Of a stretch of 21,175 nt of DNA, positions 15,209-21,175 are shown piece by piece. Every line of letters begins with the position of its first letter. Position 1 is the stretch's first letter. This stretch comes from Actinomycetota bacterium (lineage in GTDB: Bacteria; Actinomycetota; Actinomycetes; Nanopelagicales; Nanopelagicaceae), in NCBI GenBank assembly GCA_009699645.1, contig WLNU01000008.1, positions 1 to 21,175 of the forward strand, in the 5' to 3' direction. The position numbers were made by a program, and so were the translations under genes. Below the pieces are notes generated by a model. That model searched no databases, had not been told where the DNA came from, and was given only the letters and a program-made list of their open reading frames with translations.

Positions 15209-15985
15209 ATGTCCGAGACACTTCTTTCAATTAAAAATCTAACGATGAAGTTTGGTGGAGTAACGGCCCTTGGTGAAGTCAATCTAGAGGTTAAGAAGGG
15301 TGAAATTCTCGCTTTGATCGGGCCCAATGGTGCGGGTAAGACAACTGTTTTTAATGTTATTACTGGTGTCTATCAAGCAACAAGTGGCTCGATTACATTT
15401 GATGGAATTGAACTAAAGAAGCAGAAGCGATTTGAAATTACGCAGCTTGGGATTGCGCGTACTTTTCAAAATATCCGTTTGTGGGGAGATATGACTACCC
15501 TTGAAAACGTTATTACTGCAACAGATGCGCATAAGAAGAGTGGCCTAATAGGAGCTCTCTTCGGTCTGCCTCGCGCCCGTCGGGAAGAGAGAGAAAATCG
15601 TGAACGTGCGATTGAAATCCTCAAGTTCATCGGAATCGATGAGTACTCCGATCGTTTGGCAAAGAATCTTCCCTATGGCGTTCAACGACGTTTGGAGATT
15701 GCTCGCGCGATGGGCACCTCGCCAAAACTCTTACTTCTGGACGAGCCAGCTGCTGGCTTTAACCCGGCAGAAAAAGTCGAGCTTGCAGCGTTGATTAAAA
15801 AAATCCGCGATGCCGGTTACACCGTTCTTCTAATCGAGCACGATATGTCATTGATTATGGGCATCTCAGATCGAGTGGCTGTTTTAGATTTTGGTATCAA
15901 GATCGCCGATGATCTGCCAAGTAAGGTTCAGAAAGATCCCAAGGTTATTGAGGCCTATTTAGGAGTGCCAGCAGATGCGTCTTGA
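15209..15985 (+). CDS. livG: Branched-chain amino acid ABC importer, ATPase LivG
   Basis: LivG is one of the two cytoplasmic ATPases that drive the importer. In the 258 residues the Walker A is GPNGAGKTT (38-46) and the Q-loop is at Q87 (TFQNIR). The signature is the degenerate LivG form L154-P-Y-G-V-Q. Walker B is LLLLDEP (D178, E179) and the H-loop His is H211 in LLIEHDM. The insertion between Q-loop and signature (about 105-135) is typical of LivG. ATG 15209 abuts the livM stop, with AGAGAGG just upstream. The end overlaps livF by 11 bases. Confidence 0.96.
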   Translation: MSETLLSIKNLTMKFGGVTALGEVNLEVKKGEILALIGPNGAGKTTVFNVITGVYQATSGSITFDGIELKKQKRFEITQLGIARTFQNIRLWGDMTTLENVITATDAHKKSGLIGALFGLPRARREERENRERAIEILKFIGIDEYSDRLAKNLPYGVQRRLEIARAMGTSPKLLLLDEPAAGFNPAEKVELAALIKKIRDAGYTVLLIEHDMSLIMGISDRVAVLDFGIKIADDLPSKVQKDPKVIEAYLGVPADAS

Positions 15986-16697
15986 AATTAAAGATCTCCA
16001 CGTCCACTACGGCAAGATTGAGGCGATCAAGGGAATCTCTGTCGTTGTCAATGAGGGTGAGATCGTGACGTTAATCGGTGCTAACGGCGCCGGCAAAACG
16101 ACAACACTTAAGACAATCTCAGGTCTTCGCAAAGTATCAAGTGGTGCGATTTTATTTGATGGCCAAGATATCTCGAAGGTTCCAGCCCATGAGAGAGTAG
16201 ATCTTGGAATCTCACAGGCCCCAGAGGGCCGGGGAATCTTTCCTGGAATGAGCGTTCTAGAAAATCTGGAGATGGGAAAGTTTCATCGCAAGAGCCGCAA
16301 AGCCGAGATGGATGAGGATCTAGATAAAATCTACGCACTCTTTCCACGTTTAAAGGAGCGCACATCCCAGGCAGGTGGAACATTATCTGGGGGAGAGCAA
16401 CAGATGCTGGCCATTGGCCGAGCCCTTATGGCACGTCCTAAAGTCTTACTCCTTGATGAGCCATCGATGGGTCTTGCACCACAGATGATTGCAAATATCT
16501 TTCGCATCATTACCGAGATCAATAAGACGGGTGTGACTATCTTGCTCGTTGAGCAAAATGCCCAGCAAGCTCTGCAGAGAGCACACCGGGCATACATCCT
16601 TGAGACTGGAAACGTAGTCAAAGAGGCCAAGGCCTCTGATCTGCTCAATGATCCAGCCGTGCGCGAGGCTTACCTGGGCACTGGGGCGCACTCTTAA
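15975..16697 (+). CDS. livF: Branched-chain amino acid ABC importer, ATPase LivF
   Basis: LivF is the second ATPase, forming a heterodimer with LivG. The 240 residues carry Walker A GANGAGKTT (35-43), Q81 in the Q-loop (SQAPEGRGIF), the signature LSGGEQ (137-142) and Walker B LLLDEP (D161, E162). In the H-loop the usual His is Gln (LLVEQNA), which is normal for LivF. The ATG lies inside the end of livG, with AGGAG at 15961-15965 nine bases upstream, so translation is coupled. It is the last gene of the operon. Its stop is only four bases from the stop of the convergent thioesterase gene, and no clear terminator is seen. Confidence 0.96.
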   Translation: MRLEIKDLHVHYGKIEAIKGISVVVNEGEIVTLIGANGAGKTTTLKTISGLRKVSSGAILFDGQDISKVPAHERVDLGISQAPEGRGIFPGMSVLENLEMGKFHRKSRKAEMDEDLDKIYALFPRLKERTSQAGGTLSGGEQQMLAIGRALMARPKVLLLDEPSMGLAPQMIANIFRIITEINKTGVTILLVEQNAQQALQRAHRAYILETGNVVKEAKASDLLNDPAVREAYLGTGAHS

Positions 16698-16701
16698 AGT
16701 T

Positions 16702-17112
16702 TTAGCGCTCTGCCAAAATCAGACAGGTAATACGTGCAGTACATGTTCGCTCACCTTTGTCATTAGTAATAACGACGTCGTAAGAACACAGAGTTTTTCC
16801 AAGAGATAGCGCAGTTGCAACGGCCGTAACAACTCCGCTCGTTGCAGATTTGTGATGAGTGGCGTTGATATCAACTCCAACACTCATTCGAGTAGGACCT
16901 GCATGCAGGGCTGTTCCAACTGAGCCAAGGGTTTCAGCTAAGACAACACTTGCACCGCCATGTAAGAGCCCAAGAGGTTGAGTGTTTCCCTCTACTGGCA
17001 TAGTTGCTACTAATCTTTGCGGAGAGGCTTCGATAATCTCGATACCCATCTTTATCCCAAGTGCTCCGCCGCCACGCTCTTTAATAATCTCTAAGAATTT
17101 CTCATTGCTCAT
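16702..17112 (-). CDS. Hot-dog fold acyl-CoA thioesterase, PaaI/YdiI (MenI) type
   Basis: This 136-residue single hot-dog domain most closely recalls E. coli YdiI/MenI in its central block, QPLGLLHGGASVVLAETLGS (45-64). There HGG (51-53) helps bind the thioester and Glu60 is the likely catalytic base. The following G-V-D-I-N-A-T-H-H-K-S-A block (about 78-89) is also conserved. YdiI hydrolyses 1,4-dihydroxy-2-naphthoyl-CoA in menaquinone synthesis, but relatives act on phenylacetyl-CoA derivatives and other acyl-CoAs, and the substrate cannot be chosen here. The start at 17112 is eight bases after a TAGACT -10 box and lacks an SD, so a leaderless mRNA is likely. From memory, a thioesterase gene next to polA also occurs in mycobacteria. 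Confidence 0.88.
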   Translation of the reverse strand: MSNEKFLEIIKERGGGALGIKMGIEIIEASPQRLVATMPVEGNTQPLGLLHGGASVVLAETLGSVGTALHAGPTRMSVGVDINATHHKSATSGVVTAVATALSLGKTLCSYDVVITNDKGERTCTARITCLILAER

Positions 17113-17120
17113 AAGACATG

Positions 17121-17126
17121 AGTCTA
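17121..17126 (-). promoter_or_regulatory. -10 box (TAGACT) of the thioesterase gene
   Basis: On the minus strand TAGACT fits TANNNT and ends eight bases before the ATG at 17112. There is no SD between them, so a leaderless or nearly leaderless transcript is implied. The same run TTAGACTCATG also precedes the MFS gene at 20933-20943. Confidence 0.5.
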
Positions 17127-17136
17127 ACCAACAATC

Positions 17137-17142
17137 TAAGAT
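17137..17142 (+). promoter_or_regulatory. -10 box (TAAGAT) of polA
   Basis: TAAGAT fits TANNNT and is followed by six bases (GAACCC) and the polA ATG at 17149, so transcription should start on the ATG itself. No SD is present. No -35 is evident at the normal distance; that region is taken up by the opposite promoter. Confidence 0.5.
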
Positions 17143-17148
17143 GAACCC

Positions 17149-19737
17149 ATGAGCAAACGCCTATTACTAATAGATGGGCACTCAATGGCATATCGGGCCT
17201 TTTACGCCCTTCCAGCTGAAAATTTCACTACGGCTAGCGGACAGCATACAAATGCCATTTATGGCTTTGCCACGATGCTGCTCTCCTTGCTCACTAGTGA
17301 GAGGCCCACGCATGTAGCCGTTGCCTTTGATGTCTCTCGTAAAACCTTTCGCTCTGAGATCTTCCCCGAGTACAAAGCCAACCGCGCCAAAACCCCTGAT
17401 GAGTTTCGGTCGCAGATGTCGTATTTGCATGAGTTGGTAGCTGCCTTTGGTATCACAACATTTGAAGTTGAGGGCTACGAGGCCGATGATATTTTGGCCA
17501 CCATTGCAAAGCGTGCCGAGAGTGAAGGTGCCCATACTCTTATCTGCACGGGTGATCGGGACTCATTTCAATTAGTTAACGAGATGACAACGGTGCTCTA
17601 TCCCAAGCGTGGGGTAAGTGATTTAGCGCGCATGACTCCAGAATCCGTATATGAAAAGTATGGGATGACACCAACGCAGTATCCAGACTTTGCCGCCCTT
17701 CGCGGAGATCCAAGCGATAACTTGCCCTCGGTTCCAGGAGTTGGTGAAAAGACGGCCGCTAAATGGATCGTTGACTATGGATCACTCAAAGAGCTCATCG
17801 CAAATGCCGATAAGTTAAGTGGCAAGGTTGGCCAGTCTCTGCGTGATTCAATTGATAGCGTCATTCTTAATAGCGAATTAACTCAGTTGGTTTCAGATGT
17901 TCCCATCAGTCTTACAATCGATGATTTAGCGTGGTCTGGAGTGGATGAAAATAAGGTCGCTCCTTTATTTAATCTCCTTGAATTTAAAACTCTCAAAGAT
18001 CGCATGAAACCTATTCTGCTCCAAGGCAGCACGCCAACTAGTGTTGAGCCCGAGTTCACTCTCTTTGCCCAAGAGATGAGTGAGGGTGTACTTACTTCAA
18101 AAGAGGCAGATGCAAAGATTGCCGCGCATACTGGCGCTCTGGCTATCACTTTTTCACTGATAGAAGAAAAACTGCAGAGTTTTGCCGTAGCTCTCTCACC
18201 GGATGATGCCTTTTTAGTGCACTCATCCAAGTTGGGGGATTGGGCCACGAATCCAGAGATTAAAAAGATCGCCCATGATGCTAAGTCTTTATCACGTAAC
18301 TATCCGATCTATGGCGTTGAGTTTGACAGCGCACTTGCCGCCTATCTCGTTAACCCTGGTGTTCGAACACAGGAACTTACAAACGTACAGGAGCGATGGG
18401 GAGATGGCTCTGCTATTAACTCCTCTACTCCAGAGCAAGAGCTACTTACTTCAGCAAGAGCGCTTTTTTTCTTACAGGGCTCACTTACTCGCGAACTAAA
18501 GGAGCGTGGCCTATACGAGCTATTTGTTTCGATGGAGTTGCCCATTGCAGAACATCTATCGCAGATGGAAAATATTGGTATTGCCGTCGATCGCAAAGAG
18601 TTGGAGAAGCTTTATACCTTCTTTGAAGGAGAGGTAGCTCGAGAGACTAAGGCGGCCCACGATAGCGTTGGCCACGAGTTCAATGTTGCCTCACCTAAAC
18701 AGCTTCAGGTAGTTCTATTCGATGAGCTAAAACTGCCAAAGACTAAGAAAATTAAGACCGGATACACCACCGATGCCGAAAGTTTGGAGTGGCTGCATCA
18801 AAAGAGTGGGCACCCATTATTAGCCCATCTCTTGCGCATCAGAGAGACGAAGAAACTTGCCACGACCGTTGACGGATTAATCTCAGAGATCGCACCAGAT
18901 GGTCGCATTCACACTCACTTTGGTCAAACAGTGACATCTACTGGACGGCTCTCATCAATCGGACCAAATTTACAAAATATTCCAGTGCGCACTGAAGAGG
19001 GTCGCACGATTAGAAACGCATTTATTGCTGGCACGGGATATGTGGGCTTATTAACCGCTGACTACAGTCAGATTGAGATGCGCATTATGGCTCACCTATC
19101 AGATGATGCGAAGTTGTTGGCCGCTTTTGAGTCTGGTGAGGATCTGCATGCCACGATTGCTGCAGTGATCTTTGGTGTTAAGGCCAACGATGTTGATCCA
19201 GAGATGCGCCGCCAGATTAAGGCGATGTCCTATGGCCTTGCCTATGGGCTTTCATCATTTGGATTATCGGTGCAGTTAGATATCACTCCGGCCGAAGCAC
19301 AAGGTTTAATGGAGACCTACTTTCAACGATTTGGCGGAATCCGTGATTACTTAAAGACGGTGGTTGAGCAGGCACGCAAAGTTGGATATACCGAAACTAT
19401 TATGGGGCGTCGCCGCTATTTACCGGATTTAATGAGTGATAACCGACAACGCCGTGAAGTCGCAGAGAGAATGGCACTTAACGCACCGATTCAGGGATCG
19501 GCAGCCGACATTATTAAGTTGGCAATGCTCAAGGTGCAAAGCGCTATTCAAGAGCAAGAACTTCAATCGCGATTATTGTTACAGATACACGATGAGCTCA
19601 TCCTTGAAGTTGTCAAAGGTGAAGAGGATGCAATCACGACACTCGTTATGCGTGAAATGGGTGCGGCATATCCCCTTCGAGCACCTCTGGATGTCAGTGC
19701 AGGTCTGGGTCTGACGTGGCGTGAAGCTGCGCATTGA
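17149..19737 (+). CDS. polA: DNA polymerase I
   Basis: PolA fills gaps and removes RNA primers in replication and repair. The 862 residues hold three domains. The 5' nuclease (1 to about 290) shows DGHSMAYRAFYAL, YKANRAKTPDEF, EADDILATI, GDRDSFQLV and GDPSDNLPSVPGVGEKTAA. The 3'-5' exonuclease-like domain (about 325-470) has lost the catalytic Asp-x-Glu; the equivalent strand reads LAITFSLIE (331-339), so proofreading should be absent. The polymerase domain (about 480-862) has motif A with Asp638 (TADYSQIEMR), the O helix with Arg687, Lys691, Tyr695 and Tyr699, and motif C with His814-Asp815-Glu816. Tyr695 stands where E. coli has Phe762, as in mycobacterial Pol I. It diverges from the thioesterase and its 3' end overlaps the MFS gene. 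Confidence 0.97.
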   Translation: MSKRLLLIDGHSMAYRAFYALPAENFTTASGQHTNAIYGFATMLLSLLTSERPTHVAVAFDVSRKTFRSEIFPEYKANRAKTPDEFRSQMSYLHELVAAFGITTFEVEGYEADDILATIAKRAESEGAHTLICTGDRDSFQLVNEMTTVLYPKRGVSDLARMTPESVYEKYGMTPTQYPDFAALRGDPSDNLPSVPGVGEKTAAKWIVDYGSLKELIANADKLSGKVGQSLRDSIDSVILNSELTQLVSDVPISLTIDDLAWSGVDENKVAPLFNLLEFKTLKDRMKPILLQGSTPTSVEPEFTLFAQEMSEGVLTSKEADAKIAAHTGALAITFSLIEEKLQSFAVALSPDDAFLVHSSKLGDWATNPEIKKIAHDAKSLSRNYPIYGVEFDSALAAYLVNPGVRTQELTNVQERWGDGSAINSSTPEQELLTSARALFFLQGSLTRELKERGLYELFVSMELPIAEHLSQMENIGIAVDRKELEKLYTFFEGEVARETKAAHDSVGHEFNVASPKQLQVVLFDELKLPKTKKIKTGYTTDAESLEWLHQKSGHPLLAHLLRIRETKKLATTVDGLISEIAPDGRIHTHFGQTVTSTGRLSSIGPNLQNIPVRTEEGRTIRNAFIAGTGYVGLLTADYSQIEMRIMAHLSDDAKLLAAFESGEDLHATIAAVIFGVKANDVDPEMRRQIKAMSYGLAYGLSSFGLSVQLDITPAEAQGLMETYFQRFGGIRDYLKTVVEQARKVGYTETIMGRRRYLPDLMSDNRQRREVAERMALNAPIQGSAADIIKLAMLKVQSAIQEQELQSRLLLQIHDELILEVVKGEEDAITTLVMREMGAAYPLRAPLDVSAGLGLTWREAAH

Positions 19738-20935
19738 GATCTTCTTCATCGGTAGGTATTCGATTTGCAGCTTTTAGACGGGCTCTACCGATGCTTAAGA
19801 CGATATTCCCAAGGCCAATAAATACTGCAGTCAGTGCTAAACAAAATTGCGGTGATATTGACTCTGAGATAATTCCACCAAGGGCAGCACCAAGTGACAT
19901 CACACTGCCCTCTACTGTCCAAAGCCAAGCCATATAAGAAACTGCCGAACCCTTTGGGCGAACAGCCTCCATGACCTCCCAGTAAAAGACTTGAACTGCG
20001 CCGCCAATAAAGCCTAAGAAGGCTCCAGCAATTGCCATCGACCAACCTGGATATGTAAATGCTATGGGAATCGATATGAGAAACCAGAGAAGATAACTTT
20101 TGCGAAGTGCGGCAAGTGAGGATGTGCGTCGTGAGAGCAGTCCTGCGACTAATCCACCCACGATGCTAGAAATACCCATAGCGGCAAAGACCCAAGCGGT
20201 GCGATGTGCAACGTTTTCTAACGTTGCAAATGCTGGAACTGCAACGTCAAAGAGACCCCAAGCAAAACCGATAAATGATCCTTCCAGCATCATCAATCTA
20301 AGTGCAGGGTTGTGCCAGAGAGATTGAGCGTCTTTCTCTTTCTTCTCCGGTATCCAATCTCTGGAAATTGGTGCAAGTGCAAGTGCGCCGCCACCCATAA
20401 TCATAAGAACTGCAGCAGTAAGAAGGGCACTACCTGGATGTGAGGAAAGGGCAAGCGTTGTAGCTACTACTGGTCCAATGACGCTAGCTGTATTCATCAC
20501 AGAGGTATCAACGGCATAGGCCGTGCGCAGAAAATCACCAGTGACAACTGATCTCCATAATGGGCGTATCGAGAGATTAATTGGCGGAGCAGTGAGTCCC
20601 ATGATGGTTGCCATGACAAGAATGAATGTTGATGAGTGAGAGATATTGACCATGATCATCATTCCTGCATATGCCGGAACAAGAATTCGTATCGGCCATT
20701 TCTGACCATACCTATCGATTACCGAACCTCGAATTCCGGCAGTAAAAGATCCAGCTAAGGAGTTTGCACCAATCACTAAACCAGCAAGGGCGATAGACCC
20801 TGTCTCTTGCTGTGTTTTAAAGAAAAGAGCCAATCCCACCATGCCGTAGGCGACCCGGGCCGGGAATGCCGCGAGAACTAATACCCAGACGTTAGGGAGT
20901 GCAAATAGCTGGCGATAGCGATTCATTATGGGCAT
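19694..20935 (-). CDS. MFS transporter, 12 spans
   Basis: The 413-residue protein has a major facilitator layout: about six spans, a charged central loop (RDWIPEKKEKDAQ, about 197-209) and six more spans. The cytoplasmic loop 2-3 motif is present in weak form (DRYGQKWPIR, about 74-83). It resembles actinobacterial MFS proteins of the drug or small-molecule efflux type, and no substrate can be named. The first ATG is at 20935, but a TAGACT -10 box ends one base before it. If that box is used, the true start would be the in-frame ATG at 20926 (MNRYRQLF). Neither has an SD. The C-terminal tail (T-D-E-E-D-L-N-A-Q-L) is hydrophilic and overlaps the end of polA by 44 bases on the opposite strand. 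Confidence 0.87.
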   Translation of the reverse strand: MPIMNRYRQLFALPNVWVLVLAAFPARVAYGMVGLALFFKTQQETGSIALAGLVIGANSLAGSFTAGIRGSVIDRYGQKWPIRILVPAYAGMMIMVNISHSSTFILVMATIMGLTAPPINLSIRPLWRSVVTGDFLRTAYAVDTSVMNTASVIGPVVATTLALSSHPGSALLTAAVLMIMGGGALALAPISRDWIPEKKEKDAQSLWHNPALRLMMLEGSFIGFAWGLFDVAVPAFATLENVAHRTAWVFAAMGISSIVGGLVAGLLSRRTSSLAALRKSYLLWFLISIPIAFTYPGWSMAIAGAFLGFIGGAVQVFYWEVMEAVRPKGSAVSYMAWLWTVEGSVMSLGAALGGIISESISPQFCLALTAVFIGLGNIVLSIGRARLKAANRIPTDEEDLNAQLHATSDPDLH

Positions 20936-20936
20936 G

Positions 20937-20942
20937 AGTCTA
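20937..20942 (-). promoter_or_regulatory. -10 box (TAGACT) of the MFS gene
   Basis: TAGACT on the minus strand lies one base before the first ATG (20935) and ten before the in-frame ATG at 20926. A start of transcription at the usual distance would fall between the two and favour 20926. The run TTAGACTCATG is identical to the one before the thioesterase gene. Confidence 0.4.
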
Positions 20943-20970
20943 ATGATTGGGCCTAGATAAATGAGTGGAT

Positions 20971-21000
20971 TTGCTCAATAGGACGTCAAAACCGTACCCT
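20971..21000 (+). promoter_or_regulatory. Possible rpsA promoter
   Basis: TTGCTC (20971-20976) and TACCCT (20995-21000) are 18 bases apart in the spacer between the divergent MFS gene and rpsA. The -10 fits only TANNNT. Transcription would begin near 21007 and give a leader of about 50 bases. Confidence 0.3.
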
Positions 21001-21010
21001 TGCCCTCCAA

Positions 21011-21022
21011 CCACGAAAGTGG
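21011..21022 (+). other. Small GAAA-loop hairpin in the rpsA leader
   Basis: CCAC GAAA GTGG forms a four-pair stem closed by a GNRA tetraloop, 33 bases before the rpsA start. GNRA loops are stable and often dock to other RNA or protein. With so short a stem it may be chance. Confidence 0.3.
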
Positions 21023-21055
21023 AAACTACTACTCATCTATCCCTACGGAGCACAC

Positions 21056-21175
21056 TTGTCTACAACAACACCAGTAATTGCAGTAAATGACATTGGATCG
21101 GCCGCTGATTTTCTAGCCGCAATCGAAGGAACTATAAGAAATTTTAATGATGGAGATCTCGTCGTCGGAACAATC
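21056..21175 (+). CDS. rpsA: 30S ribosomal protein S1, N-terminal part (3' end outside window)
   Basis: The first 40 codons of S1 are visible, running in frame to the last base. S1 binds mRNA on the 30S subunit. After MSTTTPVIAV the sequence NDIGSAADFLAAIEGTIRNF followed by NDGDLVVGTI matches the actinobacterial S1 N-terminus (typically AVNDIGSEEDFLAAVDKTI, then FNDGDIVEGTI) leading into the first S1 repeat. The start is TTG 21056, supported by GGAG at 21047-21050 five bases upstream; no ATG or GTG lies in frame nearby. The gene diverges from the MFS transporter across 120 bases. From memory, polA close to rpsA is a conserved actinobacterial neighbourhood. Confidence 0.92.
   Translation, partial: MSTTTPVIAVNDIGSAADFLAAIEGTIRNFNDGDLVVGTI

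Noticed and set aside
1..21175. CRISPR array, insertion sequence, prophage, toxin-antitoxin or defence genes
   Set aside because: No direct-repeat array, transposase, integrase or defence-type protein is visible on either strand; all long frames belong to core metabolism, transport or replication.

Overview
The window reads as chromosomal core sequence from a streamlined, moderate-GC actinobacterium, most likely a freshwater acI / Nanopelagicales-type organism ('Ca. Planktophila' or a relative). The grounds are the protein families (actinobacterial Lgt and S1 starts, a PdtaR-like ANTAR regulator, a PolA with Tyr in the O helix), a base composition much lower than Streptomyces or Mycobacterium, very short spacers and frequent TTG/GTG starts. 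From memory, the gene order (hisF-hisI ... lgt ... gltB-gltD-pyk-pdtaR-liv-polA-rpsA) is collinear with the homologous stretch of Streptomyces and partly with Mycobacterium. The taxon is inferred; no marker was searched. I see no phage, insertion sequence, CRISPR array or other mobile element.

Layout. Positions 1-808 hold the end of the histidine cluster (hisF 3' end, hisI) and a 54-residue membrane peptide that looks like the shrunken tail of the trp-operon-associated membrane protein. Positions 832-2865 form an envelope block: a MauE/DoxX-type membrane protein, a membrane-anchored DsbA-like oxidoreductase and lgt. A VIT/CCC1-family membrane protein follows (2876-3583). Positions 3691-11098 are central nitrogen and carbon metabolism: gltB, gltD (overlapping, strong SD, TTG start) and pyk. 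Fourteen bases after pyk lies a 73-nt tRNA with a Leu-type D arm, CAA anticodon and A discriminator but only a five-base variable loop. The PdtaR-like antiterminator follows, then a complete branched-chain amino acid ABC importer (livK, livH, livM, livG, livF; 11940-16697) with its own likely promoter, a palindrome in its leader and two hairpins between livK and livH. The last part has a convergent hot-dog thioesterase, polA diverging from it across 36 bp, a convergent MFS transporter whose end overlaps polA by 44 bp, and the first 40 codons of rpsA.

How it works together. The GltBD pair makes glutamate from glutamine and 2-oxoglutarate, and the Liv importer brings in amino acids (and nitrogen) from outside. 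PdtaR-type proteins control transcripts by RNA binding, and this one lies directly upstream of the importer. Lgt acts on lipoproteins, yet the Liv binding protein has no lipobox.

The most unusual signals are the short-armed tRNA-Leu, the apparent loss of trpE/trpCBA with a relict peptide left in place, and a repeated arrangement of a TANNNT -10 box six to eight bases before ATG, which implies leaderless transcripts for several genes. No wholly new multi-gene system is evident; most of the window is ordinary housekeeping.
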